A stretch of 64,000 nucleotides of DNA from Lewinella sp. IMCC34191 (GCF_003390935.1 NZ_QNQZ01000018.1:1-64000); one strand, 5' to 3'; numbered from the stretch's first letter, positions 1-8,652 are shown. Notes: a model not told the origin generated them from the letters alone. Made by a program: numbers and translations.

Positions 1-5
1 CATTC

Positions 6-157
6 GGCGGAGCTGGAGCTCCGCCACCCTGATCACCCCCGGGTCCCGAAGCTCCAGCTTCGGGCCTCTCACAGCGAGGCAATGAACATAACTGGCTCAG
101 TATTGGGTGCCTCCAAGTAATGCCAACTTCTCCTTTTAGCGGAGGGGGAGCTCCGCC
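6..157. repeat. three short perfect hairpins (TCC/GGA-loop mini-hairpin family)
   Basis: Three short inverted repeats lie here. Bases 6-14 pair with 17-25, bases 45-53 pair with 56-64 around a CC/TCC loop, and GCGGAG at 139-144 pairs with CTCCGC at 151-156. The same layout (6-9 bp stem, TCC or GGA loop) recurs near 2.94, 6.2 and 56.6 kb, so this looks like a dispersed repeat family. I see no gene in the first 227 bases. Confidence 0.6.
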
Positions 158-170
158 ACCGTGCCCTAAA

Positions 171-205
171 TACAAAACGGCGACAGACCGAAGTCCGTCG
201 CCGTT
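171..205 (-). terminator. Rho-independent terminator of the OmpA-family gene
   Basis: Read on the minus strand, AACGGCGAC plus GAC (with one mismatch between them) pairs with GTC plus GTCGCCGTT around a four-base loop (176-205), followed directly by a T-rich run. It starts 23 bases after the stop codon of the OmpA-family lipoprotein gene, the expected place for its terminator. Confidence 0.8.
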
Positions 206-227
206 CGCGAAAGGGATAAAGTATCCG

Positions 228-908
228 TTATTCAGGAACGGTAAGGGTACCGTCCTGGGCTTTTTCCTGCAGTTGCTCGTTGGCGGTGATGCCTACCTCT
301 ACGCGACGGTTGGCGGCACGGCCTTCGTCGGTGTCATTCGAGGCGACAGGAAGGGTTTCTCCGTGGCCGACGGTCTGCATGCGCAGGCGATCGATGCCGG
401 TTTCGGCGAGGTAATCGGCGACGCTGGCGGCACGCTGCTCGCTCAGCCGTTGGTTAGACTTATCGCTACCTACACTGTCGGTATGACCGTCGATCATGAT
501 GTCGGTCTCGGGGTACTTTTTGAATACGTCGGCCATCCGGGTGAGCTCCACCTTGGAGGCTTCGGTAAGACTGTAGCTACCGAATTCAAAGAGGATTCCG
601 CTATCGAAGGTCACCATGATGCCCTCGCCTACGCGCTCCACTTCGGCACCTTCAATCTGCTCGATCTCTTCGGCCTGCTTATCCATGTAGTCACCGATGA
701 CGGCACCGGCCGCACCACCGACTACGGATCCGATGATGGCTCCCTTGGTACCGCTTCCGTTGTTCTTACCGATGATGCCGCCTACGACACCGCCGATAGC
801 ACCACCCGCAGCGCCGCCTTTGACGGCTTTGCTGGTATTACAGCCGGTGGCAAATACCATCAGAACGGCCAGTACGAGTACGGTGCATGATTTATAAATA
901 GTCTTCAT
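228..908 (-). CDS. OmpA-family lipoprotein with glycine-zipper segment
   Basis: A 226-residue envelope protein predicted to tie the outer membrane to peptidoglycan. It begins with a lipoprotein signal whose lipobox ends at Cys23. A Gly/Ala-rich glycine-zipper segment (about residues 31-75) follows, then a C-terminal OmpA domain with the GHTDSVGS motif and the NRRVEV end, which carry the Asp and Arg that bind diaminopimelate in this family. An ATG 8 codons upstream is open, but the start at 908 puts the signal peptide at the N-terminus. It stands alone and is followed by a strong terminator. The family call is secure; the exact cellular role is inferred. Confidence 0.9.
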   Translation of the reverse strand: MKTIYKSCTVLVLAVLMVFATGCNTSKAVKGGAAGGAIGGVVGGIIGKNNGSGTKGAIIGSVVGGAAGAVIGDYMDKQAEEIEQIEGAEVERVGEGIMVTFDSGILFEFGSYSLTEASKVELTRMADVFKKYPETDIMIDGHTDSVGSDKSNQRLSEQRAASVADYLAETGIDRLRMQTVGHGETLPVASNDTDEGRAANRRVEVGITANEQLQEKAQDGTLTVPE

Positions 909-976
909 AATGCTTTGTTGATTTGAATGCATCTACCAAAACAGGGTATGCATACACCATGTTTGGTGAGGCTCCG

Positions 977-2470
977 TTAAGGCGCCTTAACAAGATCCGC
1001 CACGATCTTGGCCGATAGCAGGCACAGCGGTACGCCCCCACCCGGATGCACGCTGCCCCCGAGGAAGTACAGTCCGTCAATGTTCCGACTGAAGTTGGGG
1101 TGCCGCAGAAAGGCCGCCATCCGGTTGTTGCTGCTGCTGCCGTAGAGCGCACCCTGGTGGCTCCCGGTGAGGGTTTCGATGTCGGGTGGCCGAACGATCC
1201 GTTCCGCACGAATATGATCCTCCAGGTTTCCAGCCTCCCCATTATGGCGGCGGAGCGCAGGTAAAAGCCTTTCCCCCAACGTCTTCAGCACCCGTTCCCG
1301 AAGGTCCGAAACCAGGCTATCCCAATCCTGGCCGGCGTGGGCGGGGGCGTTGACCATCACGAACCAATTTTCGTGGCCGGGCGGGGCGTCCTGCGGCACC
1401 AGCTTACTGCTAACGTTGACGTAAATCGTGACGTCGTCGTGCAGATCACCTCCTTCGAGCTTCTCAAACTCGGAGGCGTAGTCGCGGCTGAAGAAGATGT
1501 TGTGCAGTCCTAGCTCGTCAAATTTTCGGTCGATGCCCCAGTAAAAGATGACCGCACTGGTGCTTTTCTGCTGTTTCAGGGTGATACCGGGTTGCTTGGC
1601 CTTGGGGAGCAGACGATCGTAGGCGAGCCAGACGTCCATATTGCACACGACGGTATCGAAGGGAAGCTCAACCCCGCTTACCCGTAGGCCTTCTACCTGC
1701 GCTCCGCCGCAATAAATTTGCTCCACCCGCTGGCCGAAGTGGTAGCGTACGCCCAACCGCTGGCCCAGCTCGTAGACGGCGGTGGTGATGTCGAACATCC
1801 CCCCGGTTGGCAGGTAGGCCCCGAAATGGTGCTCGAAGTGGGGGATCATGCTCAGCAGCCCCGGTGCCTTGTAGGGGTTACTGCCGTTGTAGGTCGCGAA
1901 GCGGTCGAAGAGCTGCACCAGCCGGGGATCATCAAAGGCCGCGGCGTGGACGTCGTGCATACTCCGGAAGAGATCCAGGCCCGGGATCTTCAGCATGGCG
2001 TAGGCCACCTGCGGATCCAGCCAGGTACCGATCTTGTGGAGGCTCTTTTCGAGGAAGGTGCGACCGGTCAGTTCGTACTTCTCGGCGGCCTTGTCCATAA
2101 ATTTACGCATCGCCACCTCGCTCACGTTGAAGGTCTGAGCGGCTTCCCGGACCAGGTCATCGGTATCCGCCGGAGCGGTAAAGCGGGTTCCGTCGGGCCA
2201 CCAGTAGCGGCAGACTTCGTCCAGGCGCGCGTAGTTGAAGTGGTCGCGGGGGTCTTCGCCGGCCAGTTCGAAGAGCTCGTCGACGTACTGCGGCATGGTG
2301 AAGAGGGAGGGGCCGAAGTCGAAGCGGTAGCCCCCTTCCAGCGAAAATTCGTGCAGCTTCCCCCCGGGTCCGTCGGCCGCCTCGTACACCTCCACCTCGT
2401 GGCCCTGGACGGCCAGGCGAACGGCGGCGGCGAGCCCGGCAATGCCCGCTCCGATGACGGCTGTTTTCAT
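977..2470 (-). CDS. CrtI/CrtD-family carotenoid desaturase
   Basis: A 497-residue FAD-dependent amine-oxidase-fold enzyme that desaturates carotenoids. The N-terminus has the dinucleotide-binding motif GAGIAGL (residues 6-12) and the C-terminus has the CrtI-type GGSVHPGGGVPL stretch. The internal segment YNGSNPYKAPG resembles Bacteroidota CrtD (1-hydroxycarotenoid 3,4-desaturase) more than phytoene desaturase CrtI, as far as I can judge by eye. No crtB or other carotenoid gene is next to it, so the substrate cannot be read from context. The reading frame stays open 55 codons upstream through the rnpB template; the ATG at 2470 is chosen because the FAD motif normally starts within a few residues of the N-terminus. 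Confidence 0.85.
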   Translation of the reverse strand: MKTAVIGAGIAGLAAAVRLAVQGHEVEVYEAADGPGGKLHEFSLEGGYRFDFGPSLFTMPQYVDELFELAGEDPRDHFNYARLDEVCRYWWPDGTRFTAPADTDDLVREAAQTFNVSEVAMRKFMDKAAEKYELTGRTFLEKSLHKIGTWLDPQVAYAMLKIPGLDLFRSMHDVHAAAFDDPRLVQLFDRFATYNGSNPYKAPGLLSMIPHFEHHFGAYLPTGGMFDITTAVYELGQRLGVRYHFGQRVEQIYCGGAQVEGLRVSGVELPFDTVVCNMDVWLAYDRLLPKAKQPGITLKQQKSTSAVIFYWGIDRKFDELGLHNIFFSRDYASEFEKLEGGDLHDDVTIYVNVSSKLVPQDAPPGHENWFVMVNAPAHAGQDWDSLVSDLRERVLKTLGERLLPALRRHNGEAGNLEDHIRAERIVRPPDIETLTGSHQGALYGSSSNNRMAAFLRHPNFSRNIDGLYFLGGSVHPGGGVPLCLLSAKIVADLVKAP

Positions 2471-2502
2471 AGCGTCAACAACCCCGCGGCGGCTAAAGGG
2501 TT

Positions 2503-2510
2503 TATACTTC
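2503..2510 (+). promoter_or_regulatory. possible -7 box for rnpB
   Basis: TATACTTC resembles the Bacteroidota -7 consensus TAnnTTTG and ends just before the 5' strand of RNase P helix P1 at 2512. No clear -33 TTG is visible, so the call is weak. Confidence 0.3.
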
Positions 2511-2511
2511 C

Positions 2512-2893
2512 TGACCGTCCACTCCACCGCTTGTCCCTCGTGGGCAAGAGGAAAGTCCGGGCAACGCAGGGCACCACGCCGGCTAACGGCCGGGGTCTTC
2601 CTCCGGGAAGGCACGGAAAGTGCAACAGAAAGCAAACCGCCTCCTTCACGGGAGGTAAGGGTGAAACCGTGGGGTAAGAGCCCACGCCTTCGCGTAGTAA
2701 TACGGGATGGAGGTAAACCCCGTGGGTTGAAATACCAAACAGCAGTGCGTTCCCTCCGGGGATGCGGCCGGCCCGGTCGAACCCCAGCACTGCGGGTAGG
2801 TAGATCGAGCCGTCGGGCAACCGGCGGCCTAGATAAATGGTGGAGCGTCCTTCTTCGGAGGGGCCGACAGAACCCGGCTTACCGGAACGGTCA
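2512..2893 (+). ncRNA. rnpB: RNase P RNA (bacterial type A)
   Basis: Catalytic RNA of ribonuclease P, which matures the 5' ends of tRNAs. Hallmarks seen in order: GAGGAAAGTCCGGGC near 2550, CAGAAAGCAAACCGCC near 2627, GGTGAAACCGTGGGGTAAGAG near 2658, the GGTAGATCGAGCC block near 2800, AGATAAATGG near 2831, and the 3' signature GACAGAACCCGGCTTAC near 2867. Helix P1 closes the molecule: TGACCGTCC at 2512-2520 pairs with GGAACGGTCA at 2884-2893, with one bulged A. Helix P2 is formed by CTCCACC at 2522-2528 with GGTGGAG at 2839-2845. Length is about 382 nt. The carotenoid desaturase gene starts only 41 bases away on the other strand. Confidence 0.95.
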
Positions 2894-2897
2894 ACTT

Positions 2898-2930
2898 CGG
2901 CCCCATCTTCCTCGGAGGGTGGGGCCGTTT
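2898..2930 (+). terminator. Rho-independent terminator of rnpB
   Basis: CGGCCCCA at 2898-2905 pairs with TGGGGCCG at 2920-2927, followed by TTT. It begins five bases after the 3' end of RNase P helix P1. Confidence 0.8.
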
Positions 2931-2937
2931 AGTACAA

Positions 2938-2978
2938 CGCGGTCTCCGACCGCGCCGTTCGAAGCAGCCTCCGGCTGC
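2938..2978. repeat. two TCC-loop mini-hairpins
   Basis: CGCGGTC-TCC-GACCGCG occupies 2938-2954 and GCAGCC-TCC-GGCTGC occupies 2964-2978. Both have perfect stems and the same three-base loop as copies at 6.2 and 56.6 kb. Confidence 0.65.
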
Positions 2979-3289
2979 GAAGTACCTAATAGCTAAACCG
3001 CAGACTCCAAAGAGGATGAGCGGATTAGCGCCCAAATTTCACCGCTTCCACCTCCGGATCAAGCAGATGCAGACAGGCCTTCGGCCCATCACACCACCAG
3101 CCCCCCGGCTCCACGTAAACACGGATCGGCTGCGCCTACTCAGATTAGGGCACGGATGGCCACGGATGATCCCGCATACCTAAATTCCACGGATTTGCGC
3201 TCGGCTGCGCGGGGCGTCGTTACCCGGTTGACTTGCTCACGGAAGCACACCCCCTTGTCCATCCCGCCCTAATCCGCTAGCTTTCGTGG
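2979..3289. other. intergenic region without a recognisable gene
   Basis: About 310 bases between rnpB and the sulfatase gene. It holds degenerate copies of a phrase also seen near 16.4, 55 and 58 kb (variants of CACGGATT and ATCCGTG). A TAGCTTTC box at about 3279, 4 bases before the sulfatase ATG, weakly resembles a -7 promoter element. I see no supported coding region. Confidence 0.4.
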
Positions 3290-4867
3290 ATGAGTCGATG
3301 CGTGTCCGTTGTTCTACTTGGCTGTTTGTTGTTGGGTTGCCAACCTCGCCCTTCCTCCAACCGGGATCCGGGGGAGCAGCCACCGAACGTCGTATTCATC
3401 CTGGCCGATGATTTAGGCTACCACGACCTGGGATTCACCGGCTCTACCTACTACGAAACGCCCAATCTCGACCGCTTGGCGGCTTCCTCCGTCGTTTTCG
3501 ACCAGGCTTACGCCGGCAGTCGGGTGTGCAGTCCCTCCCGGGCGTCGATCATGCTCGGGCAGTTCACGGCTACCCACGGCATCACCGACTGGATCGGGGC
3601 ACCGGCGGAAGAAGAATGGCGGCGGTACAATCGGTTCACCTCCCACCTGCCGCCGCAGTATAACCGCGTCCTCCCCGATAGCGCCCTCACCCTCGCCGAA
3701 GCCTTCCAGCAGAACGGCTACCGCACTTTCTTCGCCGGCAAGTGGCACCTGGGGGGCGCGGGGAGCATGCCCACCGACCACGGTTTCGACGTCAACGTAG
3801 GCGGAAATGATAAAGGATCCCCGGTGGGCGGCTACTTCGACCCCTATGACAATCGCGACCTCCCGAATCGGCTGCCCGGGGAGAACCTCTCCCGGCGGCT
3901 GGCCCGGGAAACCAAGGAGTTTATCTTTGGCGAACCGGGCCCCTTCTTCGCCTTCCTCAGCTTTTATGCCGTACACGGTCCCATCCAGACCACGGAGGAG
4001 GACTGGCGCTACTTTCGCAATAAGGCCGTGGAGGGCGGTAACGCCCAAAGTGCCTTCTCCATGGAACGCCGCCTGCCCATCCGCACCGAACAGGACAATC
4101 CCGTGTACGCCGGACTGGTGCGGCAGATGGACGACGCCGTGGGTATCGTGCTCGACGCCCTGGACTCCCTCGGTATTGCCGACAACACGATCGTCGTATT
4201 CACCTCCGACAACGGCGGCGTAGCCAGCGGCGACGCCTACGCCACCAGCAACTTACCCCTGCGCGGCGGCAAAGGCTACCAGTGGGAGGGCGGCATTCGG
4301 GAGCCGCTGTTCCTCCGCGTCGGAGATCGTATCCCCCACCAGACTATCAGTGAAGCCGTCATCGGGGCGGACCTCTACCCCACCCTCGTCTCCCTGTCGG
4401 GTCTTGACGTGGAGCCGCCCCAGATCATCGATGGCAAGAACCTCATGCCCCTGCTGCGCGACGACGACTGGCCCGAACGCGCACTCATCTGGCACTACCC
4501 CCACTACGGCAACCAGGGTGGCGACCCCAGCTCGGTGATCCGGCGCGGCGACTGGAAGCTCATCCACTACTGGGAAGACGGGCACGACGAGTTGTACCGT
4601 TTGGGCGGCGGAGCGCAGGAAAAAGCGGATCTCGCAAACGATCAACCCGATCGCGTCGAGGAACTTCGCACCGAATTGTTGACTTTCCTGGAGGACAGGG
4701 GTGCCGCCTACCCCCGCCCGGATCCGGAATTTGATTTAGCCCTATTCCGGCAAAAAGAGATCTTCTACCGGGACACGCTCCTGCCCCGCTTGGAAAACCA
4801 ACGCCGGGAGATGTTCCGGGAAGATTGGTCGCCCAACGCGGACTGGTGGGGCAGCCGACCGGAATAG
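3290..4867 (+). CDS. sulfatase (S1 family), lipoprotein
   Basis: A 525-residue type I sulfatase that hydrolyses sulfate esters, probably of sulfated polysaccharides in a marine setting (inferred). It has a short lipoprotein signal with Cys17 as likely lipidation site, so it should be membrane-anchored outside the cytoplasm. The metal-binding pair Asp40-Asp41 (ILADDLG), the formylglycine motif C80-S-P-S-R, and the GKWHLG motif are all present, so the enzyme looks intact and needs a formylglycine-generating enzyme elsewhere in the genome. Length is normal for the family. It is monocistronic and followed by a tandem repeat array. The exact substrate is not readable. Confidence 0.93.
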   Translation: MSRCVSVVLLGCLLLGCQPRPSSNRDPGEQPPNVVFILADDLGYHDLGFTGSTYYETPNLDRLAASSVVFDQAYAGSRVCSPSRASIMLGQFTATHGITDWIGAPAEEEWRRYNRFTSHLPPQYNRVLPDSALTLAEAFQQNGYRTFFAGKWHLGGAGSMPTDHGFDVNVGGNDKGSPVGGYFDPYDNRDLPNRLPGENLSRRLARETKEFIFGEPGPFFAFLSFYAVHGPIQTTEEDWRYFRNKAVEGGNAQSAFSMERRLPIRTEQDNPVYAGLVRQMDDAVGIVLDALDSLGIADNTIVVFTSDNGGVASGDAYATSNLPLRGGKGYQWEGGIREPLFLRVGDRIPHQTISEAVIGADLYPTLVSLSGLDVEPPQIIDGKNLMPLLRDDDWPERALIWHYPHYGNQGGDPSSVIRRGDWKLIHYWEDGHDELYRLGGGAQEKADLANDQPDRVEELRTELLTFLEDRGAAYPRPDPEFDLALFRQKEIFYRDTLLPRLENQRREMFREDWSPNADWWGSRPE

Positions 4868-4920
4868 ATCCGGCGGCAATAAGATATCCTACGCTACGGC
4901 CTTTAGGGGTAATCGTTGCC

Positions 4921-5640
4921 CCTCACTTCGCTCGGGTGCGTTCGGACCAGGAGGTCCTCAACCCGGGGTGATAGCACCTAGGGTACGCACGGTTATGGGT
5001 GGAGGATTTCCAGTCCGACTGCTCGCGACCGCCGTGTCACACTTATCCCTCGCTCCGCTCGGGTGCGTTCGGACCTGAGGTCCTCAACCCGGGGTGTTAG
5101 CACCTAGGGTACGCACGGTTATGGGTGGAGGACTTCCAGTCCGACTGCTCGCGACCGCCGTGTCACACTTACCCCTCGCTCCGCTCGGGTGCGTTCGGAC
5201 CGGGAGGTCCTCAACCCGGGGTGTTAGCACCTAGGGTACGCACGGTTATGGGTGGAGGACTTCCAGTCCGACTGCTTGCGACCGCCGTGTCACACTTACC
5301 CCTCGCTCCGCTCGGGTGCGTTCGGACCGGGAGGTCCTCAACCCGGGGTATTAGCACCTAGGGTACGCACGGTTATGGGTGGAGGACTTCCAGTCCGACT
5401 GCTTGCGACCGCAGTGTCACACTTACCCCTCGCTGCGCTCGGGTGGGTTCGGACCGGGGGGTCCTCAACCCGGAATGGCCGGCACCGACTGCGGGAATCG
5501 TCACGGGCGGAGGACCTCCAGGTCCGACTGGGAGCTAGTCACTGAGGAGCGGTCATGACTCGGGTTTGCGGTATGGTACCCCTCGCTGCGCTCGGGTGCG
5601 TTCGGACCGGGAGGTCCTCAACCCGGGATGGTAGCTTCGA
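4921..5640. repeat. 127-bp non-coding tandem repeat array
   Basis: The phrase CTCGGGTGCGTTCGGACC (or a close variant) recurs at 4931, 5058, 5184, 5311, 5438 and 5591. The first five copies are spaced 126-127 bases; the last is 153 bases away and flanks a more diverged unit. Each unit contains GGACC-GGGA-GGTCC and GGACT-TCC-AGTCC, which can form two hairpins or pair with each other into one long stem. The period is not a multiple of three and the open frames it creates are fragmentary, so it is not coding. Confidence 0.9.
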
Positions 5641-5704
5641 AGATGGCCTCGGTGATGGGTGGCACCTTCGTACTTTGTATTTCGTACTTCAAACCTCGTA
5701 CTTC

Positions 5705-6154
5705 CTACAGCGCGTGCGGCGCCACCTTACCGCCCTCCAGCTCCTTCTTATCCTTCCACTGCACGATCATCATCTTACAGGGCTTGCCGTCGAGGGGGCC
5801 GGATTTGTGTCCTTTCTCGTCCTTGGTGCCCTGGTCGGCGCCGAAACTGAGTTCGCCCTCGCGCATCTCGACGCGGGTGCCGTCCATGGTTTCTACCCAC
5901 CAGCCGCCGCTGAGGGGAATGATCCACTGGGGGGCGGGGTTTTCATGCCAGTCGCCATCGAAATCGGCGGGTAGTTCGCTGAAGATGATCTGGGTGGCGC
6001 CTTTGGTCAGCTTGTTGTTCCACTGCTTGTCGGAGTCGCCGCCCATGCTCTCAAGGTTGAAGTCGGTGAGGTACTCTTTCTTCTGCTTGCTGGTGCCGTC
6101 TTTATCGGTGTAGACGTGCCAATAGGGAATCTTGGGTTTTTCTTGGTCGGCCAT
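5705..6154 (-). CDS. cupin-domain protein
   Basis: A 149-residue soluble protein with a cupin-like double-stranded beta-helix core: a WIIPLSGGWWVETMDG segment followed by EMREGELSFGAD, which fits the two conserved cupin strands. It is annotated at family level only. No signal peptide is visible. The ATG at 6154 is preferred over an upstream in-frame ATG at 6214 because the upstream extension reads through the mini-hairpin repeats. It lies downstream of the ROK kinase gene in the same direction, separated by 123 bases of repeats. Confidence 0.75.
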   Translation of the reverse strand: MADQEKPKIPYWHVYTDKDGTSKQKKEYLTDFNLESMGGDSDKQWNNKLTKGATQIIFSELPADFDGDWHENPAPQWIIPLSGGWWVETMDGTRVEMREGELSFGADQGTKDEKGHKSGPLDGKPCKMMIVQWKDKKELEGGKVAPHAL

Positions 6155-6177
6155 GGTTGCGCTATTTTCTGGTGCAA

Positions 6178-6277
6178 CGCGGTTTCCAACCGCGAGGTTC
6201 CGCCGCCAGCGCACTCGGAGAGTGCGTTTTACATCGCTGTTGGAAACAGCTTTGTACTGGCGCTGTCGGAGGCAGCG
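6178..6277. repeat. four mini-hairpins between the ROK and cupin genes
   Basis: Hairpins: CGCGGTT-TCC-AACCGCG (6178-6194), GCACT/AGTGC (6211-6225), GCTGTT-GGA-AACAGC (6236-6250) and CGCTG/CAGCG (6261-6277). They belong to the same short-stem, TCC/GGA-loop family seen elsewhere in the window and may shape the 3' end of the ROK transcript. Confidence 0.65.
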
Positions 6278-7168
6278 TTATAGCAGGGCGGCGCCGAAGA
6301 CGCCGGCGGAATCGCCGAGCTTGGGCTTCAGGAATTTGGTGTCCATGCGGGGGTTGAAAAGGTGATCGACCACCTGGGGTACGCCGTATTCGTAGAGCTC
6401 GTCGATGTTGCCGAGGCCGCCGCCTAGCACGACGACGTCCGGGTCGAGGACGTTGATGATATTGGCGATGCCTTTGGCGAAGAAGTGGAAGAAGCGTTCG
6501 AGGGTGCGCGTTGCCGCCGGGTCATTGCCGCCGCGGTGACGGGGCACGATATCGCGCATGCTCAATGCATTACCGCTCATGCGCAGGTAGTAGCGCTCGA
6601 GGGCCGGGCCGGCGATGATCTGCTCCGTACAGCCTACCCGGCCGCAGTAGCAGTGACCGCCGGAGTGGTCGAGGAAGGTATGCCCCCACTCGCCCCCGAT
6701 GCCCTGTGCTCCGGCTACGATCTTCTGATTCACCACGACCGCGCCGCCCGTGCCGGTACCGAGGATGACGCCGAAGACGACCTTCGCATCCGGTGCCTGC
6801 TCGGGGACGCAGCCCATGAGTGTTTCGGCTACGGCAAAGCAGTTGGCGTCGTTGGCCAGGGTGACGGGTTTATTCAGCAACTTCTCCAGGTCGCGGCCCA
6901 GCGGCTGGCCGTTCAGGACGACGGTATTGCTGTTCTTCATTAGGCCGGTCGGCGGGTCGATCGTACCCGGGGTACCAACTCCGATGTGCTCGGCGCTGAG
7001 GCCGGTAACCTCCTCCAATTGATCGACGACGCGCTTAATATTACCGATGATGTGATCGTAGCCTTTCTCCCGTTCGGTGGGGATACGCCGTCTTTCGATG
7101 ACGTCTCCCATATCGTCCATTACGACACCTTCTATTTTGGTTCCGCCGAGATCTATGCCGAATTTCAT
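6278..7168 (-). CDS. ROK-family sugar kinase (glucokinase/fructokinase type)
   Basis: A 296-residue cytoplasmic kinase that phosphorylates a hexose with ATP. The N-terminus has the phosphate-binding GIDLGGTK motif, a GTGTGGA segment in the middle, and the ROK zinc signature CYCGRVGCTE. The catalytic Asp region reads LANDANCFA. Sugar specificity cannot be told from sequence alone. The ATG at 7168 is preferred over an upstream TTG because it places GIDLGGTK at residue 3 onward, as in relatives. Confidence 0.88.
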   Translation of the reverse strand: MKFGIDLGGTKIEGVVMDDMGDVIERRRIPTEREKGYDHIIGNIKRVVDQLEEVTGLSAEHIGVGTPGTIDPPTGLMKNSNTVVLNGQPLGRDLEKLLNKPVTLANDANCFAVAETLMGCVPEQAPDAKVVFGVILGTGTGGAVVVNQKIVAGAQGIGGEWGHTFLDHSGGHCYCGRVGCTEQIIAGPALERYYLRMSGNALSMRDIVPRHRGGNDPAATRTLERFFHFFAKGIANIINVLDPDVVVLGGGLGNIDELYEYGVPQVVDHLFNPRMDTKFLKPKLGDSAGVFGAALL

Positions 7169-7286
7169 GGTCGTGGTTTCCGCCAAAGTATTGCTTTTTG
7201 GTTGAGTTAAGTATTCGTTCCGGCATTCCCATTCTTCCTGCGCACCGCCGCAAAAGTATAATGGATCAGGCAGCGGACGGCTAAGC

Positions 7287-7496
7287 TCATTCTTTAGGCA
7301 GCATGGCCTTCCGTATCAGCAGGTAAAAAACCGGACCGACAACGGGCAATAACAGAATGGCGTACACCACCGAATTACTGAGCCCCGCCGCCGTGCGAGC
7401 GGCCATGTCGCGGCGCGCCAGTTTCATGATCGGTCGGTAGATCAGTACGCCAACCAGGATCAGGATGACCAGAATATAAGCGAATTGGGTGGGCAC
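7287..7496 (-). CDS. small two-helix membrane protein
   Basis: A 69-residue protein with two hydrophobic segments: residues about 5-22 and about 43-62, the second reading LLLPVVGPVFYLLI. That helix resembles the membrane segment of the PLDc_N family, but this is only a visual likeness. The start is GTG at 7496, and the divergent bcp promoter overlaps it. Downstream on the same strand is the ROK kinase gene, 118 bases away. No function is proposed. Confidence 0.5.
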   Translation of the reverse strand: MPTQFAYILVILILVGVLIYRPIMKLARRDMAARTAAGLSNSVVYAILLLPVVGPVFYLLIRKAMLPKE

Positions 7497-7514
7497 GGTG
7501 GGTCTTTATCTTTC
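7485..7514 (+). promoter_or_regulatory. Bacteroidota-type promoter of bcp
   Basis: TTG at 7485-7487 and TATCTTTC at 7507-7514 are 19 bases apart, matching the -33/-7 spacing known for Bacteroidota housekeeping promoters. The bcp ATG lies 35 bases downstream. Confidence 0.6.
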
Positions 7515-7548
7515 TGAACCCGGAGGGGAAGGCCTTGTTTCAATCCGT

Positions 7549-8007
7549 ATGACTACACTCCAAGCTGGCGACCAGGCACCTGCGTTTACGGGGACCCTAC
7601 AGGACGGTTCGACTGTATCGCTCTCCGACTACGCCGGGAAGAAACTCATTATTTTCTTTTATCCGAAAGACGACACCCCCGGCTGTACGGCGGCGGCCTG
7701 TAGCCTGCGCGACTACCACGGCGATCTTAAGAAGGCGGGCTACGAACTACTCGGCATCAGCCCCGACAACCCGAAGAAACACCAAAAATTCATCGATAAA
7801 TACGACTTACCCATGCCGCTGGTCGCCGACGAAGATCACCGGATCATGGATGCTTTCGGCGTGTGGGGGCCGAAGAAATTCATGGGTCGAGAGTACGACG
7901 GCGTCCACCGGACCACCTTCGTCATTGACGAACAGGGCAAGATCGAGCGTGTAATTACCAAGGTTAAGACCAAGACGCACGCCGCCCAGCTACTCGAAGA
8001 AGCCTAG
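7549..8007 (+). CDS. bcp: thiol peroxidase, Bcp/PrxQ-type peroxiredoxin
   Basis: A 152-residue thioredoxin-fold peroxidase that reduces hydrogen peroxide and organic hydroperoxides. The peroxidatic Cys46 sits in DDTPGCTAAAC and the resolving Cys51 is five residues later, the standard arrangement of the PrxQ group. Length is typical. The in-frame upstream TTG/GTG starts were rejected because the promoter lies inside that stretch. The stop codon is immediately followed by the ATG of the LysE-family gene, so the two are probably co-transcribed. Confidence 0.93.
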   Translation: MTTLQAGDQAPAFTGTLQDGSTVSLSDYAGKKLIIFFYPKDDTPGCTAAACSLRDYHGDLKKAGYELLGISPDNPKKHQKFIDKYDLPMPLVADEDHRIMDAFGVWGPKKFMGREYDGVHRTTFVIDEQGKIERVITKVKTKTHAAQLLEEA

Positions 8008-8634
8008 ATGTTGTGGTTTGTCTGGGAAGGCATTCGGGCGGGTCTGGTACTCTCCCTGCTGGTCGGGCCACTGGTCGTCCTCCTGGTACAGCTGAGTCTG
8101 CGCCGGGGCACGGTTGCCAGTTTTGCCGCCGCCCTGGGCATCTGGACCAGTGACGTACTCTACATCTCCCTTTCGCACTTCGGACTGGAAGGTCTCGAAC
8201 GACTACTCGACTACGAATACATCCACGAGATCGTCGGTACCATCGGCTCTATCCTGCTGATCGGTGTCGGGGTGGTCATGTGGTACCGCAAGCCGCCCAA
8301 CCTCAAAGCCAAGCGGATCATGCCCTCCCGCCGCGGCCTCCTGAGTGCCTGGTTCCAGGGCTTCGCGCTCAATACGTTCAACCCCTTCACGGCATTTTTT
8401 TGGTCCACCTTCGTCGTAACGCAGGTACACAACCGTAACCTACTGTCGTACGAACCGCTGGCGGTATACGGAGGCATCATGGGTACGATTATCATCGCCG
8501 ACTCGTGTAAGGTGCTCGGGGCACGCAAGATCCGGGAACTGCTACGGCCGGCGACCATGCTGCGGGCCCAGCGGGCGGGGGCGGTTGCCCTCGGGCTTTT
8601 CGGCCTACTGCTGGCGGTGAGGGTGTGGTTCTAG
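8008..8634 (+). CDS. LysE-family transporter
   Basis: A 208-residue inner-membrane protein with about six hydrophobic helices and the N-terminal GLVLSLLVGPLVVLL segment, matching the LysE/RhtB amino-acid exporter superfamily. The middle has ALNTFNPFTAFFW, a family-like N-x-x-x-P region. It starts at the base after the bcp stop and is followed 18 bases later by a flavin monooxygenase gene. The exported substrate is unknown. Confidence 0.85.
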   Translation: MLWFVWEGIRAGLVLSLLVGPLVVLLVQLSLRRGTVASFAAALGIWTSDVLYISLSHFGLEGLERLLDYEYIHEIVGTIGSILLIGVGVVMWYRKPPNLKAKRIMPSRRGLLSAWFQGFALNTFNPFTAFFWSTFVVTQVHNRNLLSYEPLAVYGGIMGTIIIADSCKVLGARKIRELLRPATMLRAQRAGAVALGLFGLLLAVRVWF

Positions 8635-8652
8635 ACTTCCTATCTTCCTTCC

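Noticed and set aside
1718-2677. 319-codon frame opposite the carotenoid desaturase and into rnpB
   Set aside because: The other strand has a clear CrtI-family gene and the RNase P RNA; this frame has no recognisable feature.
5125-5545. Overlapping open frames in the 127-bp repeat array
   Set aside because: They shift frame with every repeat unit (127 is not a multiple of three) and have no protein-like features.
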